NCBI GenBank assembly: GCA_035318925.1
Contig: DATHDS010000014.1
Span: 223,204 to 287,203 of the forward strand
DNA: 64,000 nucleotides
Direction: 5' to 3'
DNA from: VAXT01 sp035318925
GTDB taxonomy: Bacteria; Actinomycetota; Thermoleophilia; Gaiellales; Gaiellaceae
The translations under genes and the position numbers were made by a program. A model generated the notes under the pieces. That model was given only the letters and a program-made list of their open reading frames with translations, was not told the DNA's origin and made no database searches. This document shows positions 34,073 to 41,989 of the stretch, piece after piece; the first letter of the stretch is position 1; the number at the start of each line of letters is the position of its first letter.

Positions 34073-34486
34073 TCACTCTAGCGCGGGATAGCCCCAGCGG
34101 ACGGTGACCGTCCCCTCGATGCCCAGCGTCTGCGCCAGCGCCGGCGTCACTGCGAACCGGGCGCCTCCCGACCCGGGCCCGACCGCGATCACCTGGGTGA
34201 GGACGTCCTGGTTGCCAAAGCCGATGTACACCTTCGCGCCACACGGCAGCACCGGATCGGCGATTCCGAGGCTCGTGCCGGTCAGGCGCACGCCGCAAGC
34301 CGTCGTCGTCCCCTCGAGGTCGCTGCTCATGGGAGCCGCCCGGGCGTAGTACCAGGATCCGACCCTCGCCGGCAGGCCGCGGCCGCCGGATCCACCGCGG
34401 TCCGAGACGATGGCGATGCCGACCACAATTGCGAGCAAGCCGACGGCCCCGAGGGCGATCATCCGCTGCGCGAAGGTCGGGGACAC
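34073..34486 (-). CDS. membrane-anchored double-psi beta-barrel (RlpA-like) protein
   Basis: 137 residues. One N-terminal membrane span (about 8-28), then a small outside domain. The pattern 'TACGVRLTGTSLGIADPVLPCGAKVYI' (here spanning two strands) to 'VIAVGPGSGGARFAVTPALAQTLGI' and 'GTVTVRWGYP' matches the RlpA/DPBB fold, with a cysteine pair likely forming a disulfide. Family members bind or cut peptidoglycan. The catalytic Asp of lytic RlpA proteins is not evident. It may be transcribed with the two unknown genes upstream. Confidence 0.65.
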   Translation of the reverse strand: MSPTFAQRMIALGAVGLLAIVVGIAIVSDRGGSGGRGLPARVGSWYYARAAPMSSDLEGTTTACGVRLTGTSLGIADPVLPCGAKVYIGFGNQDVLTQVIAVGPGSGGARFAVTPALAQTLGIEGTVTVRWGYPALE

Positions 34487-34489
34487 GAC

Positions 34490-34864
34490 CTATGTGGTCT
34501 GGATGAGCTCGGAGAAAGACTCCCGCACGAGACCGTCGAACTGCAGCGGGAGAACACCGTCGGCGTTCGCGAACGGGCGCAGGTGCATGAAGAGCGCCGC
34601 CCATTCCTCGTCCCGTGCGGCGTCGCCCGCCTGCTCACGCGCCCGGCGCTCCAGATCCCAGACATTCCATTCTCGCGCCGGAGGAGGCTCAACGGGGCTC
34701 GCTCCGGTCGGAGGCGGCGCGATGACCATGATCTCGCCAACAATCGCCTCGATTTCGAGTGACGCCGTCGGAGCAGGTCCCGGCTCGACCGCGACGCGTT
34801 CGGGGCTCCGGCGCAGCCACCGATAGGTGCCCCGGAAACGCCCCTGTGCGGGCGGATTGTCCAC
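34490..34864 (-). CDS. uncharacterised soluble protein, 124 residues
   Basis: GTG 34864 is chosen because AGGGAAG lies about 8 bases before it and it follows the upstream stop; starts further back would overlap that gene. The first half is arginine/proline-rich ('RFRGTYRWLRRSPERVAVEPG'). The second half is a compact helical segment 'EWNVWDLERRAREQAG' to 'EEWAALFMHLRPFANADG' and ends 'FDGLVRESFSELI'. I recognise no family. It has no membrane span and starts 13 bases behind the membrane protein gene. Confidence 0.6.
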   Translation of the reverse strand: MDNPPAQGRFRGTYRWLRRSPERVAVEPGPAPTASLEIEAIVGEIMVIAPPPTGASPVEPPPAREWNVWDLERRAREQAGDAARDEEWAALFMHLRPFANADGVLPLQFDGLVRESFSELIQTT

Positions 34865-34877
34865 CCCGCGAGCTTCC

Positions 34878-35354
34878 CTAGCCCTCCTCTTCACTGTCAC
34901 CCTCGGGCCGAACTCGCGGGCCGAAGATGATCCAGCGGCGGCTCGGCCGGGGTTGCAGCGGCTCCAGGCGATAGGCGGTGGTCTGGCGCTCGGGCTGGAA
35001 GTCGGCGGGCTCCTCGACCTCGGCCGGGGGCGGCTCTGCCTGAGGGGCCGCGACGATCGTCTCCTCCTCCGCGGGAGGCGGAGTAGGAGGTGGCGGCGGA
35101 GGCGCAACGTCCTCGACGACCTCTTCCTGCACGGGTGCCGGCGAAGCCGCTTCCACCGTTACGGAACGGTTGACCGTTGCGAGGCCCGCGGTCTGCCGCC
35201 AGGCGGAGTATTCGATGAGGGAGACGAGCAGCCACCCGACGGCCATCACGAGCACGATCAGCGCGGGGCTCAGGTCTGCGAGGCCGACGACGACTGCGAG
35301 CAAAACGAGAAAGCCCGCTTCGAGCACGAATCTCGGCCCAAGTGCCGCTGGCAT
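34878..35354 (-). CDS. two-span membrane protein with proline-rich cytoplasmic tail
   Basis: 158 residues. Two hydrophobic spans at about 9-27 and 29-49, then an acidic and strongly proline-rich stretch (about 72-115, including a run of six prolines) and a basic C-terminus ending in glutamates. No known domain. The layout suggests an envelope anchor or scaffold. A run of consecutive prolines would need EF-P, whose gene is also in this window. Neighbours (DivIVA-like, RlpA-like) hint at a cell-shape or division setting. Confidence 0.6.
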   Translation of the reverse strand: MPAALGPRFVLEAGFLVLLAVVVGLADLSPALIVLVMAVGWLLVSLIEYSAWRQTAGLATVNRSVTVEAASPAPVQEEVVEDVAPPPPPPTPPPAEEETIVAAPQAEPPPAEVEEPADFQPERQTTAYRLEPLQPRPSRRWIIFGPRVRPEGDSEEEG

Positions 35355-35376
35355 GCGCCGGGAAGGTTAGAGCCCG

Positions 35377-36300
35377 CTACGTGTTCGTGTCGTCTGAGCC
35401 CGAGGGCGAAGTCTCCGGCTCTCGCACCCCGGGCACCGGAGCCGTGGGCTGAAGGGTCTCAGCGGGCTCGCGAGTCGGCGACTCTGGCGCGGCCCGGAGC
35501 GGTTGCTCGGCCTTCTGCGGCGCCTCGGCGGAAGTGGGAGCTTCCTCTGCGGAGACCGACGCCCAGCTCGCCGCCCCACCGGCCTCGGCGGACTTGACGA
35601 TTGCCTGCGCGACCTCGGTGGCCGCAGCTTCGCCCATCCCGGCCGCGGCGAGCATCTGCTCGGCCCCGTGCTGGGCGCGGGCAATGATCGCCGACGCCTG
35701 GGATCGCGCCCACTCGAGCGTCGACTCGACCTCGGCGCGGGTCGCATTCGTGAGCTCCGTCGCCTGATGGCGCGCCTGCTCGAGCAGCCGGGCGCCACGA
35801 CTCTCGGCCTCGCGGAGCTCCTTGGTCGCCTCGCGGTTCGCGTCGGCGACAAGCTGGCGGGCCTCGTTGCGGGCTGCGGTGACGATCTCGTTGCGCTGGC
35901 GATCGCTCTCGTCGCGGAAGCGCAGGACCTCGGCCTCGCGCTGCTGAAGGTCGACCTGCTTCTGCCGGACCTCCTGCTCGGTTCGCGAGAACTGAGCCGC
36001 GGACGCATTCTGGGCGTCGCGCTCGAGGACGTCGGCGAACTCCGCTGCCTCGCGGATCAGGTGCAGCGCGTCCATGCGGACGGCGTGACCGCTCGGCTCG
36101 ACCTGGCTCGAGCGGCCGGCGGCCTGGAGGACGCGAAGCTGAGCCTGTAGCTGGACGGCGTGGCGGCGAAAGGACTCGAAAGCGTCGCGTACGGCCTGAT
36201 CGTCGAAGCCCCCCTCGATCGGGGCGAGGTCTTCGAGCCGCGGTAGCGACGTCATCGCCGGCGGCGCTTCGCGCGCTGTTCCTGGTCCGTCTATCGCCAT
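35377..36300 (-). CDS. DivIVA-like coiled-coil protein
   Basis: 307 residues from ATG 36300, with GAGGAGG about 8 bases upstream. After a short N-terminal part, residues about 45-235 form a nearly uninterrupted helix rich in Glu, Arg, Gln and Ala ('QQREAEVLRFRDESDRQRNE', then 'AATKELREAESRGARLLEQA'-like heptads). The last 70 residues are a disordered Pro/Glu/Ser tail. This resembles DivIVA/SepIVA or ATP-synthase-b-like scaffolds. A polar-growth or septum role is inferred only from the fold and the neighbouring envelope genes. Confidence 0.65.
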   Translation of the reverse strand: MAIDGPGTAREAPPAMTSLPRLEDLAPIEGGFDDQAVRDAFESFRRHAVQLQAQLRVLQAAGRSSQVEPSGHAVRMDALHLIREAAEFADVLERDAQNASAAQFSRTEQEVRQKQVDLQQREAEVLRFRDESDRQRNEIVTAARNEARQLVADANREATKELREAESRGARLLEQARHQATELTNATRAEVESTLEWARSQASAIIARAQHGAEQMLAAAGMGEAAATEVAQAIVKSAEAGGAASWASVSAEEAPTSAEAPQKAEQPLRAAPESPTREPAETLQPTAPVPGVREPETSPSGSDDTNT

Positions 36301-36365
36301 GCTGTTCCTCCTCGCAGATGCCGTCTCAAGTATGCCCGCTCCGTCGGCGGCCCTCGGCCGCCGAT

Positions 36366-38114
36366 CTAGCTCGGCTTCTCCTTCGGCGGCGCAAGCTGGA
36401 TTCCTAGCTCGTCGAGTTGTTCCTTCGGAACCTCCGCCGGCGCGCCGCTCATCGGGTCGAAGCCGGCTTGGTTCTTCGGAAACGCGACCGTGTCCCGCAA
36501 GTTCGGCTCTTTGGCCAGGACCATGACCATGCGGTCGATGCCGAAGGCGATCCCACCGTGCGGAGGCGCGCCCATCCCGAGGGCTTCGAGCAGGAACCCG
36601 AACCGGGCCTGCTGTTCCTCGGGCGAGAGCTGGAGGATGTCGAAGACCTTTGCCTGCAGCTCGGCCTCGTGAATCCGGACCGAGCCGCCGCCGAGCTCCT
36701 CGCCGTTGGCGACCAGGTCGTACGTGACCGCCAGTGCCCTGCCCGGGTCCTTGTCGAGCATCGCCTCCGAGTCGGGGAGGGGCCGCGTGAAGGGATGGTG
36801 AACCGCCGTCCAGCGCCCGTCCTCCTCCGACCACTCGAACATCGGGAAGTCGGTGACCCACGTCCAGCGGAAGGCATCCTGGTCGATGAGCCCGAGCTCG
36901 GCGCCCAGGCGGCTGCGCAGCGCACCGAGGACGCGGGCGACCTTGTCGGGCTCGTCCGCCCCGAACAGCACGGTCGAACCGGGGTCGGCGCGGAACGCCG
37001 CCAGCTCCTCCGCGGACAGAAACTTCGCGATCGGTGAGCGCGGCTCTCCGTCCTCGCCGAAGACGATGTAGGCGAGCCCCTTCGCCCCCCACTCCTTCGC
37101 GAACTCCTCAAGGTTCTCGAGGTCGGCGCGCGAGTATTCCTGGGGCACGGTCAGACAGCGCACGGCCGGCGCGCCAGAGAAGACCTTGAATTCCGATGCG
37201 CGCGTGAGCTCGGTCGCGTCCTGGATCTCGAGATCGAAGCGCAGGTCGGGCTTGTCCGTGCCGAAGCGGAGCATCGCTTCCGCGTAGGTCATTCGCGGGA
37301 ACGGCGTCTCGAGCTCGACCCCGAGCGTCTCGCTCCAGATGTCGTGCACCATCTTCTCCATCAGCTCGAGGATGAACTCGACATCCGGGAAGGCCATCTC
37401 GACGTCGAGCTGCGTCAGCTCGTGCGAGCGGTCGGCGCGGAGGTCCTCGTCCCGGAAGCAGCGGGCGATCTGGTAGTAGCGCTCAAAGCCGCCGATCACG
37501 AGCAGCTGCTTGAGGATCTGCGGCGACTGCGGCAGGGCGAAGAACCGGCCCTTCTGCAGTCGCGACGGGACGAGGAAGTCGCGCGCGCCCTCGGGCGTGG
37601 GCTTGAAGAGGATCGGAGTCTCGATGTCGAGGAAACCGGCCCCCTCCATCACGCGGCGGATGATCGAGACCATCTGGGCGCGCAGGCGCAGGTTGCGTTG
37701 CAGCCGATCGCGCCTCAGGTCAAGCCAGCGGTAGCGGATGCGCAGGGTCTCGTCGACGTTCTCGTCGTCGAGCTGGAACGGAAGCGGCGGGCTGGTGGAG
37801 ATGATCTCGAGCCTGTCGACCTGGAGCTCGACCTCGCCCGTCGGCAGGCCGGAGTTGACGTTCTCGGGCGAGCGCGCGGCCACCTCGCCCTCGGCCTGGA
37901 GGACGAACTCGTTGCGAATGCCGTGCGCGGCGGCGGCCGCCTCGGGCGAACGCTCGGGGTTGACGACGAGCTGGCCGACGCCCGTGGAGTCGCGCAGGTC
38001 GATGAAGACGAGGCCGCCGTGGTCGCGGCGCCGCGCAACCCAGCCTGCGAGCGTGTGGCGCTGCCCCACCTGCTCGGGCCGGAGCTCCCCGGCTCCGAGG
38101 TCGCGCCACCTCAC
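36366..38114 (-). CDS. aspS: aspartyl-tRNA synthetase (likely non-discriminating, Asp/Asn)
   Basis: 582 residues, GTG start overlapping hisS as GTGA. Bacterial-type AspRS: N-terminal OB-fold anticodon domain, class II core ('RYYQIARCFRDEDLRADR', 'TQLDVEMAF'), the inserted GAD domain, and closing 'GGIAFGIDRMVMVLA'. In the anticodon domain the sequence is 'RRRDHGGLVFIDLRD'. His at that place is found in non-discriminating enzymes such as that of Pseudomonas, whereas discriminating E. coli enzyme has Leu. That predicts Asn-tRNA made through Asp-tRNA and GatCAB. Confidence 0.96.
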   Translation of the reverse strand: MRWRDLGAGELRPEQVGQRHTLAGWVARRRDHGGLVFIDLRDSTGVGQLVVNPERSPEAAAAAHGIRNEFVLQAEGEVAARSPENVNSGLPTGEVELQVDRLEIISTSPPLPFQLDDENVDETLRIRYRWLDLRRDRLQRNLRLRAQMVSIIRRVMEGAGFLDIETPILFKPTPEGARDFLVPSRLQKGRFFALPQSPQILKQLLVIGGFERYYQIARCFRDEDLRADRSHELTQLDVEMAFPDVEFILELMEKMVHDIWSETLGVELETPFPRMTYAEAMLRFGTDKPDLRFDLEIQDATELTRASEFKVFSGAPAVRCLTVPQEYSRADLENLEEFAKEWGAKGLAYIVFGEDGEPRSPIAKFLSAEELAAFRADPGSTVLFGADEPDKVARVLGALRSRLGAELGLIDQDAFRWTWVTDFPMFEWSEEDGRWTAVHHPFTRPLPDSEAMLDKDPGRALAVTYDLVANGEELGGGSVRIHEAELQAKVFDILQLSPEEQQARFGFLLEALGMGAPPHGGIAFGIDRMVMVLAKEPNLRDTVAFPKNQAGFDPMSGAPAEVPKEQLDELGIQLAPPKEKPS

Positions 38115-39349
38115 AGCGACTTCACCGCCTCCTCGAGCGAGCCGAACTCGAGGTCCTTCTCACCTGCTCGCCGCACCGTCGCGCCGTCGCCTCGCGCGAT
38201 CACGGTCGCGCGCGCGCCGACGCGACCCGCCTGGGTGAGCTGACCCTTGAGGGACCGGCCCGCGTAGTCGGTCTCGGCCGCGCGGCCGCCTCGTCGCAGC
38301 TCGCCCATGGCCGCGAGCACTTCCGCACGCACCTCGTCGCCCTCGACCGCGAAGAAGACCTCGATCTCGGGCGGCGCCGCGGCCACGCCCTGCTCGACGA
38401 GGGAGAGCACGATTCGCTCGATGCCGCTCGCGAAGCCGACTGCCGGCGTCGGCGGGCCGCCGATCTCCTCGATCAGGTAGTCGTAACGACCGCCTCCGCA
38501 GAGCGAGGACTGCGCACCGAGGGCCTCGCCCATGAATTCGAACGTCGTGCGCGTGTAGTAGTCGAGCCCGCGCACGAGGGTCGGCGCCAGCCTGTACTCG
38601 ACCCCGTAGGCGTCGAGGTACCTGCGCACGCCGGCGAAGTGCGCCTCGCACTCTTCACAGAGCGATTCGCCGATCTTCGGCGCCTGCGCGAGAACGTTTT
38701 GCAGGCTTTCCGGCTTCTGCGAGAGGTTGTCGAACACGCGCAGGGGGCTCGTCTTCCGCTTCGCCAAGGTGTCCTCGTCGAGCTCGTCGGCGTGCTCGTC
38801 GAGCCAGGCGTTCAGCTGCTCGAGGTACGCGGGCCGGCAGTTCCGGTCGCCGATCGAGTTCAGCTCGAGCCACCAGCCGCGGATCTCGAGCCGCCGCAGG
38901 AGCTCGGCGAACAGTTGGATGACTTCGGCGTCGACCGCCGGGTCGTCCGAGCCCATCGCCTCGACGTTGAACTGCCAGAACTCGCGAAACTTGCCGCGCT
39001 GCGGCGCCGAGTAGCGGTACATAGGCCCGATGAAGAAGGTCTTCACCGGCTGCGGCTCGCGGTGCAGGCCGTGCTGGATGTACGCGCGGGCGACGGGCGC
39101 CGTGCCCTCCGGCCGCAGCGTGAGCGAGCGGTCGCCCCGGTCGGTGAACGTGTACATCTCCTTCTGGACGATGTCGGAGCCCTCGCCGGACGTGCGCGTG
39201 AAGAGCCCCGTGTCCTCGAAGAGCGGCGTCGTGATCCGCCCGTACCCGTAGAGCGCGCAGAGCTCTTCCGCCTCGCGGATGACCTTCTCCCAGAGCGGCT
39301 GCTCGGCGGGGAGGACGTCGTGTGTGCCTCGGGGCGACTCGAACTTCAC
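38111..39349 (-). CDS. hisS: histidyl-tRNA synthetase
   Basis: 412 residues from GTG 39349, overlapping the metallo-hydrolase gene as GTGA. Motifs: 'PRGTHDVLPAE', motif 2 'MYRYSAPQRGKFREFWQFNVE', the histidine-binding 'LVRGLDYYTRTTFEF', 'CGGGRYDYL' and motif 3 'VGFASGIERIVLSL'. The C-terminal anticodon domain follows. Normal length. Confidence 0.97.
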   Translation of the reverse strand: MKFESPRGTHDVLPAEQPLWEKVIREAEELCALYGYGRITTPLFEDTGLFTRTSGEGSDIVQKEMYTFTDRGDRSLTLRPEGTAPVARAYIQHGLHREPQPVKTFFIGPMYRYSAPQRGKFREFWQFNVEAMGSDDPAVDAEVIQLFAELLRRLEIRGWWLELNSIGDRNCRPAYLEQLNAWLDEHADELDEDTLAKRKTSPLRVFDNLSQKPESLQNVLAQAPKIGESLCEECEAHFAGVRRYLDAYGVEYRLAPTLVRGLDYYTRTTFEFMGEALGAQSSLCGGGRYDYLIEEIGGPPTPAVGFASGIERIVLSLVEQGVAAAPPEIEVFFAVEGDEVRAEVLAAMGELRRGGRAAETDYAGRSLKGQLTQAGRVGARATVIARGDGATVRRAGEKDLEFGSLEEAVKSL

Positions 39350-39960
39350 GAGGCGCGTAGCTCGGCGAGGAACGGATTGCGAGCGAGCTCGGCGCCGAGC
39401 GTCGTCTCCGGGCCGTGGCCGGAGTAGACGACGGTCTCCGGCGGGAAGCGCTCCATGAGGCCCTTGATCGACTCGAAGAGGGTCTCCCAGTCGCTGAAGG
39501 GCAGGTCGGTTCGCCCGACCGACCCGGCGAAGAGGACGTCGCCCGAGAAGAGCGCGCCGTCCGCGTGATACGCGACGTGGCCGGGCGAGTGGCCCGGAAC
39601 ATTCACGGTCTCGAACGAGATGCCGGCGAGCTCGAGGGTCTCGCCGCCGTCGAGGAGGACGTCCGCCTCGTACGGCCGCAGCGGCACCTCGGGAAACCAG
39701 TCGGCCGGGTTCGCGAGGACCGGCGCCTCGTCGCGGGGCATGTAGACCTTCGCGCCCGTGCGCTCGGCGAGGTCGGCGACGCCGCCGAGGTGATCCCAGT
39801 GCGAGTGCGTGATCAGGATCCCAGCGCACTCGTTCGGAAGCTCTTGCGAGTCGGCCCCCGGATCGACGACCACGGCCTCGGGAGCGCCCGGTTCCCGCCG
39901 CACGACGTAGCAGTTCGTCCCGACCGGGCCAAGCTCGTACCGGTCGACGGCGAGGCTCAT
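39346..39960 (-). CDS. metallo-beta-lactamase fold hydrolase (glyoxalase II-like)
   Basis: 204 residues from ATG 39960. Metal motif 'ITHSHWDHLGG' with the HxHxDH pattern, then His in 'VPGHSPGHVAYH', Asp in 'LFSGDVLFAGSVGRTDLP', and last His in 'VVYSGHGPETT'. Relatives hydrolyse thioesters or persulfides. Specific substrate unknown. It is first in the hisS-aspS run and lies behind a TAGACT -10 at 39973-39968 (7 bases before ATG). Confidence 0.88.
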   Translation of the reverse strand: MSLAVDRYELGPVGTNCYVVRREPGAPEAVVVDPGADSQELPNECAGILITHSHWDHLGGVADLAERTGAKVYMPRDEAPVLANPADWFPEVPLRPYEADVLLDGGETLELAGISFETVNVPGHSPGHVAYHADGALFSGDVLFAGSVGRTDLPFSDWETLFESIKGLMERFPPETVVYSGHGPETTLGAELARNPFLAELRAS

Positions 39961-39967
39961 GGGGCCG

Positions 39968-39973
39968 AGTCTA
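39968..39973 (-). promoter_or_regulatory. -10 box of the metallo-hydrolase/hisS/aspS run
   Basis: TAGACT on the minus strand, 7 bases from ATG 39960. The same hexamer stands before hutH. A leaderless transcript is predicted. Confidence 0.45.
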
Positions 39974-40003
39974 ACGGCGTCCTCCGCGGCTCTCCGGGCC
40001 GGA

Positions 40004-40009
40004 TAGGAT
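40004..40009 (+). promoter_or_regulatory. -10 box of the cupin gene
   Basis: TAGGAT on the plus strand, 6 bases before GTG 40016, with no ribosome site between. A leaderless transcript is predicted. Confidence 0.45.
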
Positions 40010-40015
40010 CGCCGC

Positions 40016-40360
40016 GTGCGGAGCTGGCTGCTGCCCGAGATCGCGACTCCCGACGGAAGCCGCTCGCCTGTCGTCCTCCATTCGTCAGAGGAGGCGCGCG
40101 CCGTGCTGATCGGCCTCAACCCGGGCCAGGAGCTCGGTGACCATCAGGTGAAGGAGCACGCATTCATCGTCGTTGTCGACGGCAGCGTGCGGATCGAGGC
40201 CGGCGGCGAGACGCTCGAGGCGGGCATAGGGACGCTCGTCAAGTTCGAGCCCGACGAGCGGCACGTCGTTGCGAGCGAGACGGGCGCCAAGATCCTGCTC
40301 CTCCTCGCGCCGTGGCCCGGCGAGGGCCACTATCGCGGGAGCGAGTTGCCCTCGGGCTAG
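40016..40360 (+). CDS. small cupin-domain protein
   Basis: 114 residues. A single RmlC-like beta-barrel: 'IGLNPGQELGDHQVKEHAFIV' followed by 'GSVRIEAGGETLEAGIGTLVKFEPDERHVV'. The first cupin motif keeps His/Glu-like metal ligands (H in 'GDHQ', H in 'KEHA'), and the second has His in 'DERHVV'. Probably a metal-binding small-molecule enzyme or sensor; the function cannot be assigned. Its TAG stop shares the palindrome CTAG (40357-40360) with the stop of the convergent gene. Confidence 0.82.
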   Translation: MRSWLLPEIATPDGSRSPVVLHSSEEARAVLIGLNPGQELGDHQVKEHAFIVVVDGSVRIEAGGETLEAGIGTLVKFEPDERHVVASETGAKILLLLAPWPGEGHYRGSELPSG

Positions 40361-40752
40361 CCCTTCTTCCCGCTGTCGGGGCGGGCTCCGGTGCGCTTCA
40401 GATGGGAGCGGTAGAGCATCGAGTCCATCACGTAGCTGAACGGGAGGAAGAGCGCGAGCAGGAAGACCGTGCGCGCGATGCTCGCGGTGAGCGCCTCCTT
40501 CTTCTCGAGGAGACGGATCGTGATGAACATCAGCGGCGCGAAGATGAGCGCGCGCCTGCCGACGCGGCTCCACGACGCCGGCTCGACCACTCTCCCGGAG
40601 CGCCTCTTCGGCGGCGGCCGCCCGTTCGTCTTCTTCCGCTGCTCGGCGGGCTCGTCCACATCGACCTCGCGCCCTTCCTCGTCGACGTACACGAACTCGT
40701 AGTCGTGACGACGCTCCTTCGCGCGACGGCGCCGCTGCTTCCGGGAGGGCAT
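40357..40752 (-). CDS. uncharacterised two-span membrane protein with basic N-terminus
   Basis: 131 residues. It starts 'MPSRKQRRRRAKERRHDYEF', has a charged cytoplasmic region to about 62, then two hydrophobic segments at about 68-83 and 89-107, and ends with a basic tail. No known domain recognised. Convergent with the cupin gene, with overlapping stops. A TAGGCT hexamer lies shortly before the start on the minus strand. Confidence 0.65.
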   Translation of the reverse strand: MPSRKQRRRRAKERRHDYEFVYVDEEGREVDVDEPAEQRKKTNGRPPPKRRSGRVVEPASWSRVGRRALIFAPLMFITIRLLEKKEALTASIARTVFLLALFLPFSYVMDSMLYRSHLKRTGARPDSGKKG

Positions 40753-40762
40753 GCGATCTAGC

Positions 40763-41989
40763 CTAGGCGACCTGCCCCGCGCGGAGAACCGCCTTCACCA
40801 CCGGGCCGCCGACGTGGTAGGCGAGGTAGCGCCAGTCCGGTGCATCGAGCAGCACCGCATCCGCCTGGTACCCGGGGGCGAGCCGGCCGATGCGATCCGC
40901 ACGCCGGAGCACGTGGGCCGCATTGACGGTGCAGGCGCCGAGCGCCTCCGCCGGGGAGAGCCGGAGCTGCGTGCAGGCGATGGAGCAGACGAGCGGCAGG
41001 CTCTCGCAGAACGCGCTTCCCGGATTGAAGTCGGTGGCGAGGGCGACCGCTGCGCCTGCGTCGACGAGGGCCCGCGCCGGCGGCATCGGCCGGCCGAGGA
41101 CGAGCGCGCTCGCCGGGAGCAGCACCCCGACGACCTCGCTGTCGGCCAGCGTGCGGATGCCCTCGGCGCCCGTCGCCTCGAGGTGGTCGACCGATCTTGC
41201 GCCCAGCTCGACTGCGAGTGGGACGGCGCCGGACTCGGTGAACTGGTCGCCGTGCACACGGACGCCGAGGCCCGCGTCGCGACAGGCAACGAGGTACCGC
41301 CGCGCCTGGTCGGCGTCGAACGCGCCGCGCTCGAGGAAGACGTCGGCCATCTCGGCGACCTCCGCCGCCTCCGGCAAGACGTCGGCGAGCGCGAAGTCGA
41401 GATAGGCGTCGGCGTCGTCGAACTCCGACGGGACCGCGTGAGCGCCGAGCCACGTGGGGACCCCGCCTTCGGCGACGATCGCGCGCAGCGACGCAAGCTC
41501 GGTCTCGCGATCGAGCCCGTAGCCGGACTTGGACTCGAACGTGGTCGTGCCGGCCAGGCCCATCCAGTCACGGTGCCGGCGAACCGCGGTCCGGAGCGCG
41601 TCCTCCCCCGCGGCGCGGGTCGCCGCGACCGTTGCGAGGATGCCCCCGCCCGCGGCGTGCAGCTCCTCGTACGTCGCACCGATCGCGCGCAGCTCGAACT
41701 CCTGGACACGGTCGCCGGCGAAGCACGCATGCGTGTGGCAGTCGACGAGCCCAGGTAGAGCGCAGAGACCTCCGCCGTCGAGCTCCTCGACCTCGCCGTC
41801 GAGCGATGGCAGGTCGCGCATCCTGCCGACGGCCGCGACGAGGCCGTCCTCGCAGAGGAGATACGCGTCCTCGACGACCTCCACCTCGCCGAGCGCGTAG
41901 CCCCGCAGAGGCACCTCGCTCCCGGCGGAGCTGACGACCTGCGCGAGGTCGCGGACGAGCAGGCGCTGCGGTTCGCCGGGCGGGCTCAC
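40763..41989 (-). CDS. hutI: imidazolonepropionase
   Basis: 408 residues, GTG start in GTGA overlap with hutU. Third enzyme of histidine degradation, opening imidazolone-propionate to N-formimino-glutamate. Amidohydrolase fold: 'ALPGLVDCHTHACFAGDR' carries the metal HxH, 'ESKSGYGLD', 'GAHAVP' with a further His, 'VHGDQF', and 'ATDFNPGS' with the catalytic Asp. Last gene of the hutH-X-hutU-hutI run. Confidence 0.95.
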   Translation of the reverse strand: MSPPGEPQRLLVRDLAQVVSSAGSEVPLRGYALGEVEVVEDAYLLCEDGLVAAVGRMRDLPSLDGEVEELDGGGLCALPGLVDCHTHACFAGDRVQEFELRAIGATYEELHAAGGGILATVAATRAAGEDALRTAVRRHRDWMGLAGTTTFESKSGYGLDRETELASLRAIVAEGGVPTWLGAHAVPSEFDDADAYLDFALADVLPEAAEVAEMADVFLERGAFDADQARRYLVACRDAGLGVRVHGDQFTESGAVPLAVELGARSVDHLEATGAEGIRTLADSEVVGVLLPASALVLGRPMPPARALVDAGAAVALATDFNPGSAFCESLPLVCSIACTQLRLSPAEALGACTVNAAHVLRRADRIGRLAPGYQADAVLLDAPDWRYLAYHVGGPVVKAVLRAGQVA

